From Miscanthus floridulus (taxonomy: Eukaryota > Streptophyta > Magnoliopsida > Poales > Poaceae), in NCBI RefSeq assembly GCF_019320115.1, contig NC_089581.1, positions 69,482,485 to 69,546,484 on the forward strand: a stretch of 64,000 bases of DNA, in the 5' to 3' direction. Positions 1 to 11,300 of this stretch are shown here, in pieces (position 1 is the first letter of the stretch; every line of letters starts with the position of its first letter). Under the pieces are notes generated by a model that searched no databases, had not been told where the DNA came from, and saw only the letters and a program-made list of their open reading frames with translations. A program made the translations under genes and the position numbers.

Positions 1-45
1 CTAGAAGTCAAAGATTCGACTAAAGGTTGGCAAGATTTTAAAAAG

Positions 46-1258
46 GGAAAGGCTAGCGCCCTCCGGCCCTAGGCCCGCGTCCGGACGTTGCTCCCCGCGT
101 CCCGTGCCTGCTTTGTTCGGCACGCCCCACCCGCTCGAATTCTACGCTGCTCGAATGACTCGCCCCACCCATGCCGCCCGTCCTCACACTGGCCCATGTC
201 ACCCGAACACCACCAGTATCGAGAAGAGGAGGAGGCACCGAGGCGAGGTAGCAGAAGGTGAGGAGGGAGATGCAATACCCGATCTACTTTTAAAACATCC
301 AAATGAAACATTTGCAACATACGTTCAAAAATAATTGAAATACTTGCAACATACGTTTGAAACACTTGTAAAAACACTTGAAAACGTTTGAAAAGCCAAT
401 GCAAAATATATGCAACATCTAGATAAAAATACATGAACCGTATGTGTGAAACACATACAATATTCAGATAAACACACTTACAACATACGTCTGGAAAAGC
501 AACTAAAACATTAGGAACAAAAGCTTTTAACATACGTGTTGCAACATATAGAACATCCCGATCTACTTTTACAACATCCACATAAAACACATGCAACATC
601 CAGATAAAACATCTAAAACACTTAAAACATACTCTTGCAACATGTGTTTCCAGCGCGCAAATGTCACGTTGTTGCTTAGACGAATCACTGAGCTCGATGT
701 CGCTACGGCGCATGGAGCTCGTCGGTGCGCCCCTAGGCGAGGGCCTGCTCGGTGGCCTCGGTGGGCACCTACGCGAGCACCCCTGGGCGAGCACCTGCTC
801 TGTGGCCTAGGCTAGCTCGATGTCGCCACAACACATGGAGCTCGTCGGTGCGCCCCTAGGCGAGGACCTGCTCACGGGCCTAGGTGAGCAACTGCACGAG
901 GCGCGCGAGCACCCCTAGGTGAGCACTTGCTCCGTGGCTTGGGCCAGCACACCCTGGGTGTGGTGGGGGACAGAGGCGTCGTAGGGGATGGCGGCAGCGA
1001 TGCGCTAGAGTGGCATGGTAGGGTCGGTGGCCGAGCGTGGCGCGTCGGAGGTGGTCGCGCGCCACGCGCTCGCTGGGCCAGTGGCCAACCGCTGGAGGCG
1101 GTAGGCGAGCGGATAGGAGCAAATGAGCGGATAGAAACGAGTACATGGACGAGCTAATTTTTTATTTAGAAATGGAGCAGCGGGGGGTCTTGGGCTAGCG
1201 TCGCGCGACCCACCGATGGAGCGTCTGGCCCCCCGGACGACTGCTTCCTAGCATTAGC
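46..1258. mobile_element. Non-autonomous Mutator-like element (MULE) with 11-bp TSD
   Basis: An identical 11-bp direct repeat, ATTTTAAAAAG, lies at 35-45 and 1259-1269. The ends just inside it are imperfect inverted repeats: GGAAAGGCTAG on the left, and the reverse complement of the right end reads GCTAATGCTAGGAAG. A second shared block (GTCCGG type) lies further in. Target duplications of 9-11 bp are the hallmark of Mutator-like elements, so the assignment follows from family knowledge. No transposase is visible. Open frames here are short and low-complexity, so I call no gene. The interior has an AT-rich CAACATA-repeat half and a GC-rich half. Confidence 0.6.
270..645. repeat. Dispersed CAACATAC/AAAACA repeat inside the MULE
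   Basis: Variants of TTGCAACATACG and AAACACTTG recur roughly every 20-40 bases in this AT-rich stretch. The spacing is irregular, so it is not a clean satellite. It fills the left half of the MULE and explains the Cys/Val-rich spurious frame on the minus strand. Confidence 0.6.
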
Positions 1259-1269
1259 ATTTTAAAAAG

Positions 1270-1652
1270 CTATGATAATTTTTGCTTCATGCTTTTTATT
1301 CACATCCCAAAATCCAGATCTTATGGTGCAACACTAAGACAGGGACAACCATCATGCGACATCTAGCGAGTGTTGACAATCACTAACACCTGTTTTGACC
1401 ATCAACATTCCACCCAAAAGCATGATAAAGTAAGGTATATCATCATCATAAATGTTGTATTTTATTTATAATTCACCTAGTTCCACTTGTGCTTGTAGAA
1501 TTATTTGTATGCAGAAAAATATGGCAAAAATATGCAAAATAGTGACAAAAATGGACAAAGGGAGCAAGTGGACATGGCAGTGGGACCAAGGGCCCACATG
1601 CCATGCTGGTCAGCCCCATAAGGGCATTGCCCGGTGCCAGCTTGGCCCCTGC
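1270..1652. other. Intergenic, nothing recognised
   Basis: AT-rich sequence between the MULE target-site repeat and the start of the SIRE A LTR. I see no coding frame, inverted repeat or RNA gene. It may belong to an older element into which both neighbours inserted. Confidence 0.4.
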
Positions 1653-2139
1653 TGAAAGGTCTAGTTTGGTTTTGGTGAATTGATAAAACCCTAAGTGCTA
1701 ACCTAGTTTATCACAGTGATTATAAGATAGGTAGCACATTCCAAGTGGTGAAGCAAATGAAGATCATGACATGATGATGGTGATGCCATTGTGATGATCA
1801 AGTGCTTGGACTTGGAAAAGGAGAAAGAGAAACAAAAGGCTCAAGGCAAAGGTATAAATGGTAGGAGCCATTTTGTTTCAGTGATCAAGACACTTAGCGA
1901 GTGTGATCACATTTATATTTGATAGCCGTACTATTAAGAGGAGTGAAACTCATATCGAAATACGGTTATCAAAGTGCCACTAGATGGACTCATTGCATAT
2001 GCATTTAGGATCTAGTGGAGTGCTAACACCTTTGAAAATATTTGTGAAAATATGCTAACACACATGCACAAAGGTGATACATATTGTGTTTAGCACTTGG
2101 GAGCAAGGGAAAGAAACTCCACCGGTGGAGTGTCTGCCC

Positions 2140-2690
2140 GTAGATTTTGACGGTGCCACCGGCACCCTGTACAGAAAAGATAGGGTTTCACAGGGTGCAT
2201 CGAACGCTGGTCTTAACTGGACCGGAGCGTCCGATCAGTGGAAGCAGTGAAGACGCTGGCGTCAGTCTTCGACCGGACGCTGGGTCACTTTGTGACCAGA
2301 TGCTGGTGGGGTGCATCCGGTCCTACTGACGTGGCAGCGTACAGAGGAGACAGTGAGTGACAGAATGCTGGGTGAGTCCGGTCGGGCATGACTGGACACG
2401 TCTGGTCATGAGTGGAGGCTTACTGGAAGTGACTGGACGATGGGGTCCTACGTCTGGTCATGATCAAACTGATACGTCCGGTAGCAGCTGGAACCTTACT
2501 AGAAGTGACCGGACGCTAGGGTCCTGTGTCTGGTCGTGGCACTGTGTTGCGTCCGATCATCACTTGACTGTTGGGATCGGGCACTCAGTATTTGAAGAGA
2601 GGGATGACGTGGTAGCCGTCCGTTGATCGAATGCTGGCAGGGTGCATCCGATCAATCTAACCAGAGCATCTGGTCACCCCATGTTGTGCC
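2140..2690. repeat. Palindromic GACCGGACGC / GCGTCCGGTC motif cluster in LTR
   Basis: Short copies of ACCGGACGCT and its reverse complement recur in both orientations, spaced about 30-60 bases apart. Equivalent clusters sit in SIRE B at about 24520-24800, 31640-31950 and 36100-36340. Dispersed palindromic motifs in non-coding regions are a known trait of Sireviruses; assigning these copies to that trait is inference. Confidence 0.6.
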
Positions 2691-3458
2691 CAGTGAAGGG
2701 GTACAACGGCTCTATTTTGTGGGGGGCTTCTATTTAAGCTCCATGGCTGGCTCTAGCTCACTCTCTTTGCCATTTGCATTGACATAGCAACCTTATGAGC
2801 TTAGCCAAAGCCCTCCCACTCATCTCCATCATTGATTCATCATCTTTGTGAGATTAAAAGTGAATCCAAGTGTATTACTTGAGTGTTTGCATCTAGAGGC
2901 ACTTGGTGTTCGTATTTTGCTGTGGGATTCGCTTGTTACTCTTGGTGGTTGCCGTCACCTAGATGGCTGGAAGCAGCGAGGATCATCGAGCAGAGGTTGG
3001 TGATTATCTCCGGCTCTGATCATGGTGATTGTGAGGGGTTCTTGACCTTTCTCCGGCGGAGAGCCAAAAGGTACTCTAGTGAATTGCTCGTGGCTTGTGT
3101 GATCCTCATCTTGTGTTGGTTGTGTGGCACCCTATTGAGGGTTTGGTGTGTGATGCCAATTAGCGTGTGAACCTCTAAGTGAGTGAATTGCCACAACGAG
3201 GACTAGCTTGTCGGCAAGCAAGTGAACCTCGGTAAAAAATCATTGTGTCATTATTTGATTCTGAGGTGATTGGTCTTCTTTGATATTGATTCTTGTGATT
3301 GATTGGTTCATTCCTCGACACGACGGTATAACCATCTTACTCTCTGTCTTTACATTACCGCAAACTAGTTATCAAGCTCTTTAGTGTAGCTAGTTGTGAG
3401 AGCTTGTTAGTTTTGTTAGTGTGGCCTTTTTAGTTAGTCTTTGAGAGCACACTAACTT

Positions 3459-4223
3459 TGTTGATGCAAAAGTGGATCTGCAAACACAAAGGGCTAATAC
3501 CCGAATCGATATCCAAAGCGTGCCAGTCGATTTGACCTGTTAATCGACAAGGATGAAGATACGAGCACTTTGGTCCTGACAACAGCGATACGCCCGGAAG
3601 TCACGACCAAGAGGTACTCACGTGGAACTCGAGAATCGCCGAAGGTCGCACTGAAGCGATGCAACTCGCCGAATCAATGAGAACTCATAAAAAGGAAAAA
3701 TATGCAAATTGACGAAGTCGCCGAAAAGTAAGTAGATGCAAATAGGAGTAAAAATTGGTTTTGATATTGATTGATATATATTACATTGCCCCTCAATCTA
3801 CATTTATACCCTGATCTAAAGAGACATAACCAAATACGACTAGGACACCAAGTCCATATCTAAGGAAACACGTGACTCTTACATGAATCATACTCTAATA
3901 AATATAGAAAAGGAAATCAACTCCTATCTATTTCCCTGTCCGCCTCAATTACGATGGAATTCTCACCGACCTCCTTTCCATCGGCATACTTCCTGTTTCA
4001 TCGGCAGTAGTTTTCAAGCCTTCCTTCATCGGCATCGACAATAACATCTCCAACCTTATCGGCAACGCCCGAGTCTAAATCAACCTTTCCATCGATCACC
4101 ACCATTCATCGGCAACCATCTTTACAAGCTGATTTTCATCGGCTGTCAGCGTATACAGTAACTTTCCTCCTGCCAATTAGCCCACTCTGATTATTTTGAC
4201 ACGTGCAAAAAACGGTGTCAACA
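3459..4223 (-). repeat. G1 3' LTR
   Basis: Begins TGTTGATG and ends GTCAACA on the plus strand, giving TG...CA ends with an inverted repeat. It is the same length as the other copy at 15020-15784. It contains five ATCGGCA motifs. Confidence 0.9.
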
Positions 4224-4236
4224 CATGCCCCCCAAT
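4224..4236 (-). promoter_or_regulatory. G1 polypurine tract
   Basis: On the minus strand a purine run, AATTGGGGGGCATG, directly precedes the 3' LTR. This is the usual place and composition for the plus-strand priming site. Confidence 0.7.
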
Positions 4237-4653
4237 TTTGGAGTATAAAACCATTAATGCTCCGAAATTTACTCCAGATAACGTTTGCCTTCGCCCAATT
4301 ACCGTAACTCATCCTCCAAGCCAAAACTTGATCTGTTATCAAATCTAATCAAATCTAGTCCTGATTCACGCACCTCAGTAAATATCGCACAATTTCCAAC
4401 CACTCTTGCCCTGATTATGGTTAAGATACCGAAACAATAATCCATCGGCAAGATCCTAACATAATAATGCCGCCATTTTCAGAATTAAAATATCCTGTAC
4501 CGAGATCTCTTCCAAGTCATGATTACTTGCCATCAAATCATCTGTACAATCCCTTGATTATCGTGCGAACAGTTACCATATCCATCTGAACCACCTCGAC
4601 CCATATGCGCGCGGCATAGAGATAAGTCCAGAATACCCCTACTCCAAGCGGCT

Positions 4654-4662
4654 TATAAATAG
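4654..4662 (+). promoter_or_regulatory. TATA box of the antisense PMD gene
   Basis: TATAAATAG sits about 170 bases before the first ATG (4825) and about 430 bases inside the 3' LTR boundary, so the promoter lies in unique internal DNA and not in the LTR. A pyrimidine-rich leader (4665-4720) follows, as expected around a plant transcription start. Confidence 0.6.
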
Positions 4663-4824
4663 ATTTCTCGGGAACGCTCGTCTTCTACTCTCAGACTCCA
4701 ATCTTTGACATTCTCTCTTTCCGGCGGCGACTCCGACGAACAACTGCACGACCTCAACCAACAAGAACTTTTCTCCAGCGTCAACCTCGAGTCTCCAGCT
4801 CGTGCCCCCGTCTACCTCAAGATA

Positions 4825-7800
4825 ATGGCAATCAACTTCGATGTCCCTGCGGTTCGTTCCACTTCCGTTACTTTTTACCTCGATTCCTCTGGTCTTTGCG
4901 AGTTCATACAGTTGGTAATTTTTTCTCTTTTTCTTTGTTCTTCGGATCCTCTAAACTTAGGAACTTCGCAACAAATTAGTTATTCCAACCGATCAGCCGC
5001 ATTTCCAATGCCTAGGACCAATGGGCAACCCAGATCCAACTTATCTGATTAATGTAGAAGTTAACAGAATCCCTTTTAGAGCCCAAAATTTCTCTCTGAA
5101 TTTATGGAAAGATACATTCCGATCTTGGCCCAAAACCACCAAAGGGTGGAAAGATTGGTACTTGAGGGTCAACAGGTCGATGCAAGTACACTGGGCAGAA
5201 CGGAAGCTAGACCAATGCATTAGGCTATCCATTGCCGATATGCAAAAGAACGAGTCAATGATGATTGCAGCTGCTTACTTCTGGTCAGACACAACAAACA
5301 CTTTTATGTTTGGACATGGCCCAGCTACTCCCACACTTGCCGATGTCGACATGCTCACTGGCTTGGACATTTCAACTGCCGATGAAGGCTCCATCTATGA
5401 CAGAAAATCTAAATATAGGGTGAATACCCGCAACATCGGTGGTTGGATGGGATACATTCAAGAATGCCAGAGGACCGGGACAGTTAACCAGACGGAACAT
5501 GCCACATTCTTGAATATGTGGTTAGAAAAATTTATCTTCTGTGGTCGATCAGTAGGACCAACCAACGCCTTCCTCCCCGCGGCTGAACTTTTGGCCAATG
5601 GTGTAAGGTTCCCTCTTGGCCGATACCTTCTGAGCTCCACTTATCATCTTCTTCATCAAGTGTCTCAGAAACTTTTGCTTGGCGAACCCATCGGCAACTT
5701 AGGAGGCCCGTGGTGGTTTATCAACATGTGGCTGAATGCCCATATGCACAAACATTTGCAATGGGACTTCTTTGCCCAACAATTCCCACAAGAAATTGCT
5801 GAAGACCACGTGCTTGGGATGAGGAATCGGCAACACGCTCACCCCTCAATTTTGGTGAAGCAATAATTGTCCTCCCTGGAACAGAGGCCAATGAAGACCA
5901 GATCGGCAGATTCTTCCAAAGCTTCTACAATGGTCTTTCTCATGATCATAGGGCCTGGGTACCTTATATTGACGAAGAAAACAGATTCCCCCTTCTTTTC
6001 AACTTTGCCGATGACACTCTGAATCAGGATAATGAACTCATGATGGCCATCATTACTCCCAGGGCAATCCTAGTAAACACATTCGGTAGTGGGAAAAACA
6101 CCAATATCACATATGAATTTTACAATCCATCGGCAGTATCCCGTCAATTGGCTTTTGGGCAACTGCCAATCAAACTTTGTTTTGCCGATGTGATCAAACC
6201 CAGAGAAACAATCGCTTGCGGAACAGATTGGAGCAGGGTAGTGCGACTCTCCCCCGATGCCGATACTACAGATGTCGATATATCCATCTGGACGCCAGCA
6301 TCTTTCATCATCGAATCATATAAGCAATGGTGGCGAGAGTGGAGGGAACAACTGTTTGCAACATCTGCTCACACATATCAGCACATGATCGACCCTGAAT
6401 ATGCCATTCCCGATGACGCAGTAAGTTTCTTTTAACTCCCTTCTGCTTTTTCCTTTCATATATCGGTAACTAACTTTCTCGTGACAGGTTAACAACCCAG
6501 CACCATCTATGAGCAAAAGTGGGAAACCCTTCGATCTTTGGCCTGTTTCCCCGATATCACCGATCGGCTACAACGCCTCCACCTTAGCTGCTTTGACTCA
6601 CCAGAAGACCCGTGCCAAGACCATCACCTCCAAGTCCAAATTGGCTACAGCTAGGGCCACTCCATTGGCTGCTGCTACAACCCTGATCAAGGCATTCAAG
6701 GTAACAACCCTATTTATTTCTACTCATGCCGATCACAAACTGTATTAACATTAATCATCAGGGTGTAAGAGCCGCTGCTGGATCATCATCGGCAATTCCT
6801 CTGACATCAAGCACCACTACATCTGACAAACCTTCAGAGGTATTCCTTTGATTTTACATTTTATCTGTTAAATATCATACCTTACACTTGTTTTGCAGCA
6901 ACAAATGGGTACATCGGCAAGCGTACCAGATGTTCAAGCTCCACAACCAACAAGTGCTGATGCCCCCCAGCCAACCGTTGCTGAGGCCCAAGCAAAGCGC
7001 AAAGCCTTAACAGATGCCGAGGCACAGCCAAAACGATAGAAGTCCATGCCGATCCCCACATCTGCCCCAACGTCATCGGTCATCATACCCCAAGGGCCAA
7101 CCACCGATGAGGCCACAGAGGATATCCCATCGGCAAGCTCAGCTAATCCTCCACACGGCATACTCCAGGCTGCTTCCTCCAACCAAGTACAGGAAATTGC
7201 CTTGAAACAGGTAAGCCGATTGACCTAGTCGATTTATAATATTCATACTTATCCTTAACTGACCTTTTTTTCTTTTTCTCAGGAACAAGACTCCCCAAAC
7301 AGCCTATTTTCCTTTGCCATTGACGTTTCTGACGATGATGGAGAGGAAACAAGTTCTTCCCTTGCACTGGGAACAATATCGGCAGAAATTAAGTCCAAGT
7401 TGGAAGCTCTCCTGGACTTGTTACAGTAGGATACCACCCAACTGGTAGATGACTCGGACCCCGCAAAGGCAATTTTCAAAACAATCCGTGGCCAGGTCCC
7501 TGCCGATGTTGAAGAAGCACTCTTCCCAGCAGCCCATTTAGAAAGCCGCCAACTGCAATATCAACGGGCTGCTCAACGCATTGCCGATAGAGCAGCTCAG
7601 GCTCAACTCAAAGAAGAGATGCTACAACTGAAACAGATTGCCGATGAGAAGCACAAGGGCATCGGCAACTTGCAGACTTTGGGCGTTGAACTTAAGCAGA
7701 AAATCTTAGATTTATCGGCAAAGAGGATGGCTCTATTGGCTGAATTGAAAGAAGTCGAGGCAGCCTTAACTCATCCCCAACAAGAAGAAAGCCAGCTACC

Positions 7801-7978
7801 CGATGCCATCAAGGCCCTTCAGCAAGAAAGAGACATCCAGGCTCGCAAAGCCTTGGCCATGAAGAAAAAACTCAAGCCTATGGAGGGTGCTGCCGATGAA
7901 GACATCAAAGAAATGAAGGAAGCCGACCAGATTCACCTGCGTGCGATATTGGCTATCCAATCCTTGTTAAACTTGTAA
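4825..7978 (+). pseudogene. Antisense spliced gene in G1: plant-mobile-domain (aminotransferase-like) protein with coiled-coil tail
   Basis: My model has six coding exons: 4825-4851, 4961-6420, 6488-6700, 6762-6839, 6899-7210 and 7283-7978. All five introns are GT...AG, short (59-109 bases), and preserve one reading frame. The ATG at 4825 is preferred because the next in-frame ATG (5021) would drop conserved sequence encoded by 4961-5020. The N-terminal about 480 residues resemble the plant mobile domain (WxxWYLRV near 5150; AAYFWSDTTNTF near 5275; ADVDMLTGLDI near 5340; GPWWFINMWLNAH near 5710). Then come a Pro/Ser/Thr/Ala-rich linker and a 200-residue Gln/Glu/Lys-rich coiled coil (7430-7970). 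Defects are one lost base in the C-run near 5845 and in-frame TAG at 7037 and 7427. PMD proteins occur both in TEs and in host silencing factors (MAIN family). The function here is unknown. Confidence 0.72.
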
Positions 7979-8064
7979 ATATTGTCTATTGCATCGGCAC
8001 TTTATGAGACATTGACATCCTTGTATAATTTTAGCCGATAGGATTGTTATCGGCACTTATACTT

Positions 8065-9996
8065 TTATGCATCCATCCAGATACTAGGGTAATATTTCTT
8101 TAAATATTTTCCATTTAATGCTCTGGGAAACACAACCCCTTCGAGGGTTTCTAGAATATATGCGTTACTAGGAACAGATTGATTTATCCGATATGGACCT
8201 TCCCAATTAGGAGACCACTTTCCAAACTTTGAACTTTTAGTCCCAATCGGTAAAATCAATTTCCAGACCAGATTTCCATCGGCAAACTCCTTTACCTTCA
8301 CCTTCTTGTCATACCATCTAGCTACTCTTTTCTTATTTTCTTCGATGCTAACTAAAGCCCTTAACCGATGACCCGCCACATCTTCTAACTCATCCTTCAT
8401 AAGAGTATCATAATCATCGGCTGTCAGCTGATTTTGAGAACGTATTTGCCTAGAGCCAGTTTTAATTTCCCAAGGCAATACTGTGTCGTGTCCATATACT
8501 AACTGATAAGGCGTTACTTTGGTTGTACCATGACATGACATCCGATATGACCACAAGGCTTCATTTAATACTATATGCCACCTCTTAGGATTTTCTTTAA
8601 TTTTGCGCTTAATGAGTTTGATGATCCCTTTGTTAGAAGCCTCATCCTGACCATTAGCTTGAGCATAATATAGAGAAGAATTTAAAACTTTAATTCCCAT
8701 ACCTACAGCAAACTCATCAAATTCTCCCGATATAAACATAGTACCCTGATCGGTAGTGATAGTTTGAGGAATACCAAATCGGTAAACAATATGCTCTTTC
8801 ACAAAATCGATCATATTAGCCGATGTCACCTTTTTTAAAGGAATTGCCTCAACCCATTTTGTGAAATAATCGATAGCAACCAGAATAAATTTATGTCCTT
8901 TGCTTGATGGCGGATAAATCTGACCGATGAGATCGATAGCCCATCCCCGGAACGGCCAAGGTTTAATTATAGGGTTCATAGCCGATGCAGGCGCTCTTTG
9001 AATATTACCAAACTTTTGACACCCCTGACATCCTTTAAAATATTTAAAACAATCTTCAAGAATAGTCGGCCAATAGTATCCATTCCTTCTGATCATCCAC
9101 TTCATCTTGAAAGCCGATTGATGCGCTCCACACACTCCTTCATGAATTTCACCCATCAAACTTTTCGATTCATCACTGCTAACACATCTGAGTAAAACTC
9201 CATCTATAGTTCGATAATATAATTCATCATCGAGGAGCACATACTTGGTAGCTTGGAACCTTATACGTGTTTCAACCTTTTTATATGGATCCTTTAAATA
9301 ATCGACAATCTCCTTTCTCCAGTCATCGGTATCGACTGTCGATGTTAGCACTTCCTGAATAGGCTGATACCCTGAAGCATGCTGAGCTAGTCGATTAGCC
9401 TCCTCATTATGTAGTCGAGAAATATGTTCAAGACGAAAATCTCTAAACCCTTTCAGCAATTGCAAACATCTTTCATAATACGAAATTAAAACTTCACTTT
9501 GGCATTCATAAATCCCAGCCAATTGATTTATAACTAGCATAGAATCAGCAAAGATTTCAACAGCATCGGCACGTATCTCCTTCAGCAATTCTAACCCTTT
9601 TATCAAGGCTTGGTATTCAGCCTGATTGTTTGTCGATGTAGCAACAATCGGCAACGAAAACTCATACTTCCTTCCTTGAGGTGAAATCAACACAATGCCG
9701 ATACCTGCTCCTTCACCACATGTGGACCCATCGAAGAAAAGTGTCCAAGGAGCAACCTCCACAGAGTCCACTGTATTACAATGCTGAGTGACAAAATCAG
9801 CCATAACTTGCCCCTTAACTGCCTTAGTCGATTCGTAACGTAGTTCAAATTCTGATAATGCTAAAATCCACTTGCCGATTCTACCACCTAATATCGGCAT
9901 CGACAGCATATACTTGACTACGTCGTCTTTGCATATGACCGTACATTCGGCAGATAACAAATAATGTCTAATTTGACACAAGAAAAGTATAAACAC
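8065..9996 (-). pseudogene. G1 pol, part 2: second RNase H and integrase
   Basis: It continues pol after the shift near 9967 (HYLLSAEC, KYMLSMPIL). The additional RNase H shows FFDGS (about 9735), TNNQAEY (about 9630) and FADSMLVINQL (about 9545), an intact D-E-D set. The integrase follows with an HHCC zinc finger (HEGVCGAHQ to CQGCQKF, 9150-9020) and a DDE core: WAIDLIG (about 8940), TTDQGT (about 8750), and NGQDEASNKG (about 8640, where relatives usually have Ala before Glu). A GPY/F-type WEGPYRI segment near 8190 ends the protein. A second RNase H is a Tat-lineage trait. No stops interrupt this 640-residue section. Confidence 0.87.
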
Positions 9997-11300
9997 AGAT
10001 ATAATTTTTTGATGGCTGAATACCTTGTCTCAGCATCCACTAATCTTCTGCTCAAATAATAAATAACACGTTCTTTCCCTTCAAATTCTTGAATAAGAGC
10101 TGAACCGATAACGGTATCATCAGTTGACAAATACAACCTGAAAGGTTTCCCGTGTTGAGGTGGAACTAGCACTAGAGGATTTGTTAAATATTTCTTAATT
10201 TCATCTAGGGCTAACTGCTGCTCAGCTCCCCATACAAATTCCTGATCGGCTTTCAATTTAAGTAATGGACTGAAAGCCTTGATCTTACCCGACAGATTAG
10301 ATATGAATCTTCTAATGAAATTAATCTTACCGATCAAAGATTGCAATTCAGTTTTATTGGCAGGAGCAACCACCTTGTTAATTGCATCAATAGACTTCCT
10401 ACTGATTTCGATGCCCCGCTGATGCACCATAAAACCCAAGAATTGACCTGCCGATACACCAAATGCACATTTATTAGGATTCATCTTCAATCCATGCTTC
10501 CTTGTGCACTCTAGTATCTTTCGTAGATCGGCTAGATGTTTTGTGATATCTCCAGACTTAATCACTACATCATCAATGTAGATCTCCACTAATGTGCCGA
10601 TGTATTCATGAAAAATAAAGTTCATAGCTCTTTGATAAGTAGCGCCGGCATTTTTCAAACCAAACGCCATGACTATCCACTCAAACAACCCTACATGACC
10701 TGGACATCTGAAAGCAGTCCTGGGAATATCTTCTTCAGCCATGATTATTTGATTGTAACCTGCATTACCATCCATGAAGCTGATAATTTGATGTCCGGCT
10801 ACAGCATCAATCAACAAATCAGCAATCAGCATTGGATAGCCATCCATCGGTGTGGCTTTGTTGAGATTCCTGAAATCAATACAAACACGAAGTTTTCCAT
10901 TTTTCTTATAAACAGGAACCACATTAGAGATCCACTCTGCATATCGACACTGCCGAATAAACTTTGCCTCAATTAATTTAGTTATTTCGGCCTTAATGTC
11001 AGGAAGTATATTAGGGTTGCATCGGCGCGCTGGCTGCTGATGTGGCCGAAATCCAGATTTGATAGGTAACCGATGTTCAACTATCGATCGGTCTAATCCA
11101 GGCATCTCAGTATAATCCCAAGCAAAACAATCTTTATACTCTTTTAACAAATCAGTTATTTGTTGCTTATACTTGGAATCTAACTTAGCACTAATAAAAG
11201 TAGGTCTTGGCCTATCGCCATCACCAATATCTACTTCTACTAAATCATCTGCTGATGTGAACCCTTGACCTAATTTTCCATCATCGGCAAACCTATCCAT
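9918..11300 (-). pseudogene. G1 pol, part 1: reverse transcriptase and RNase H
   Basis: It begins at an ATG overlapping the gag-protease stop (TAATG). It has the canonical gypsy RT order: CIDFRNLNKATP near 10890, FMDGNAGYNQI near 10780, FRCPGHVGLFEW near 10700, and the catalytic YIDD box near 10575. The RT-linked RNase H follows (RLYLSTDDTVIGSAL near 10120; YYLSRRLVDAETRY near 10050). A single-base loss near 9967 shifts the frame within the RNase H tail, after which the reading continues in the next entry. The catalytic residues I can see are intact. Confidence 0.85.

Noticed and set aside
69..794. Long 241-codon Cys/Val/Phe-rich frame on the minus strand
   Set aside because: It reads through the CAACATA repeat of the MULE and the GC-rich half; low complexity, no domain, no start context.
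4705..5052. Frame ending in SDPLNLG... as a separate small protein
   Set aside because: It starts at a non-ATG codon and reads through the first intron of the PMD gene; splicing at 4852-4960 gives a better conserved frame.
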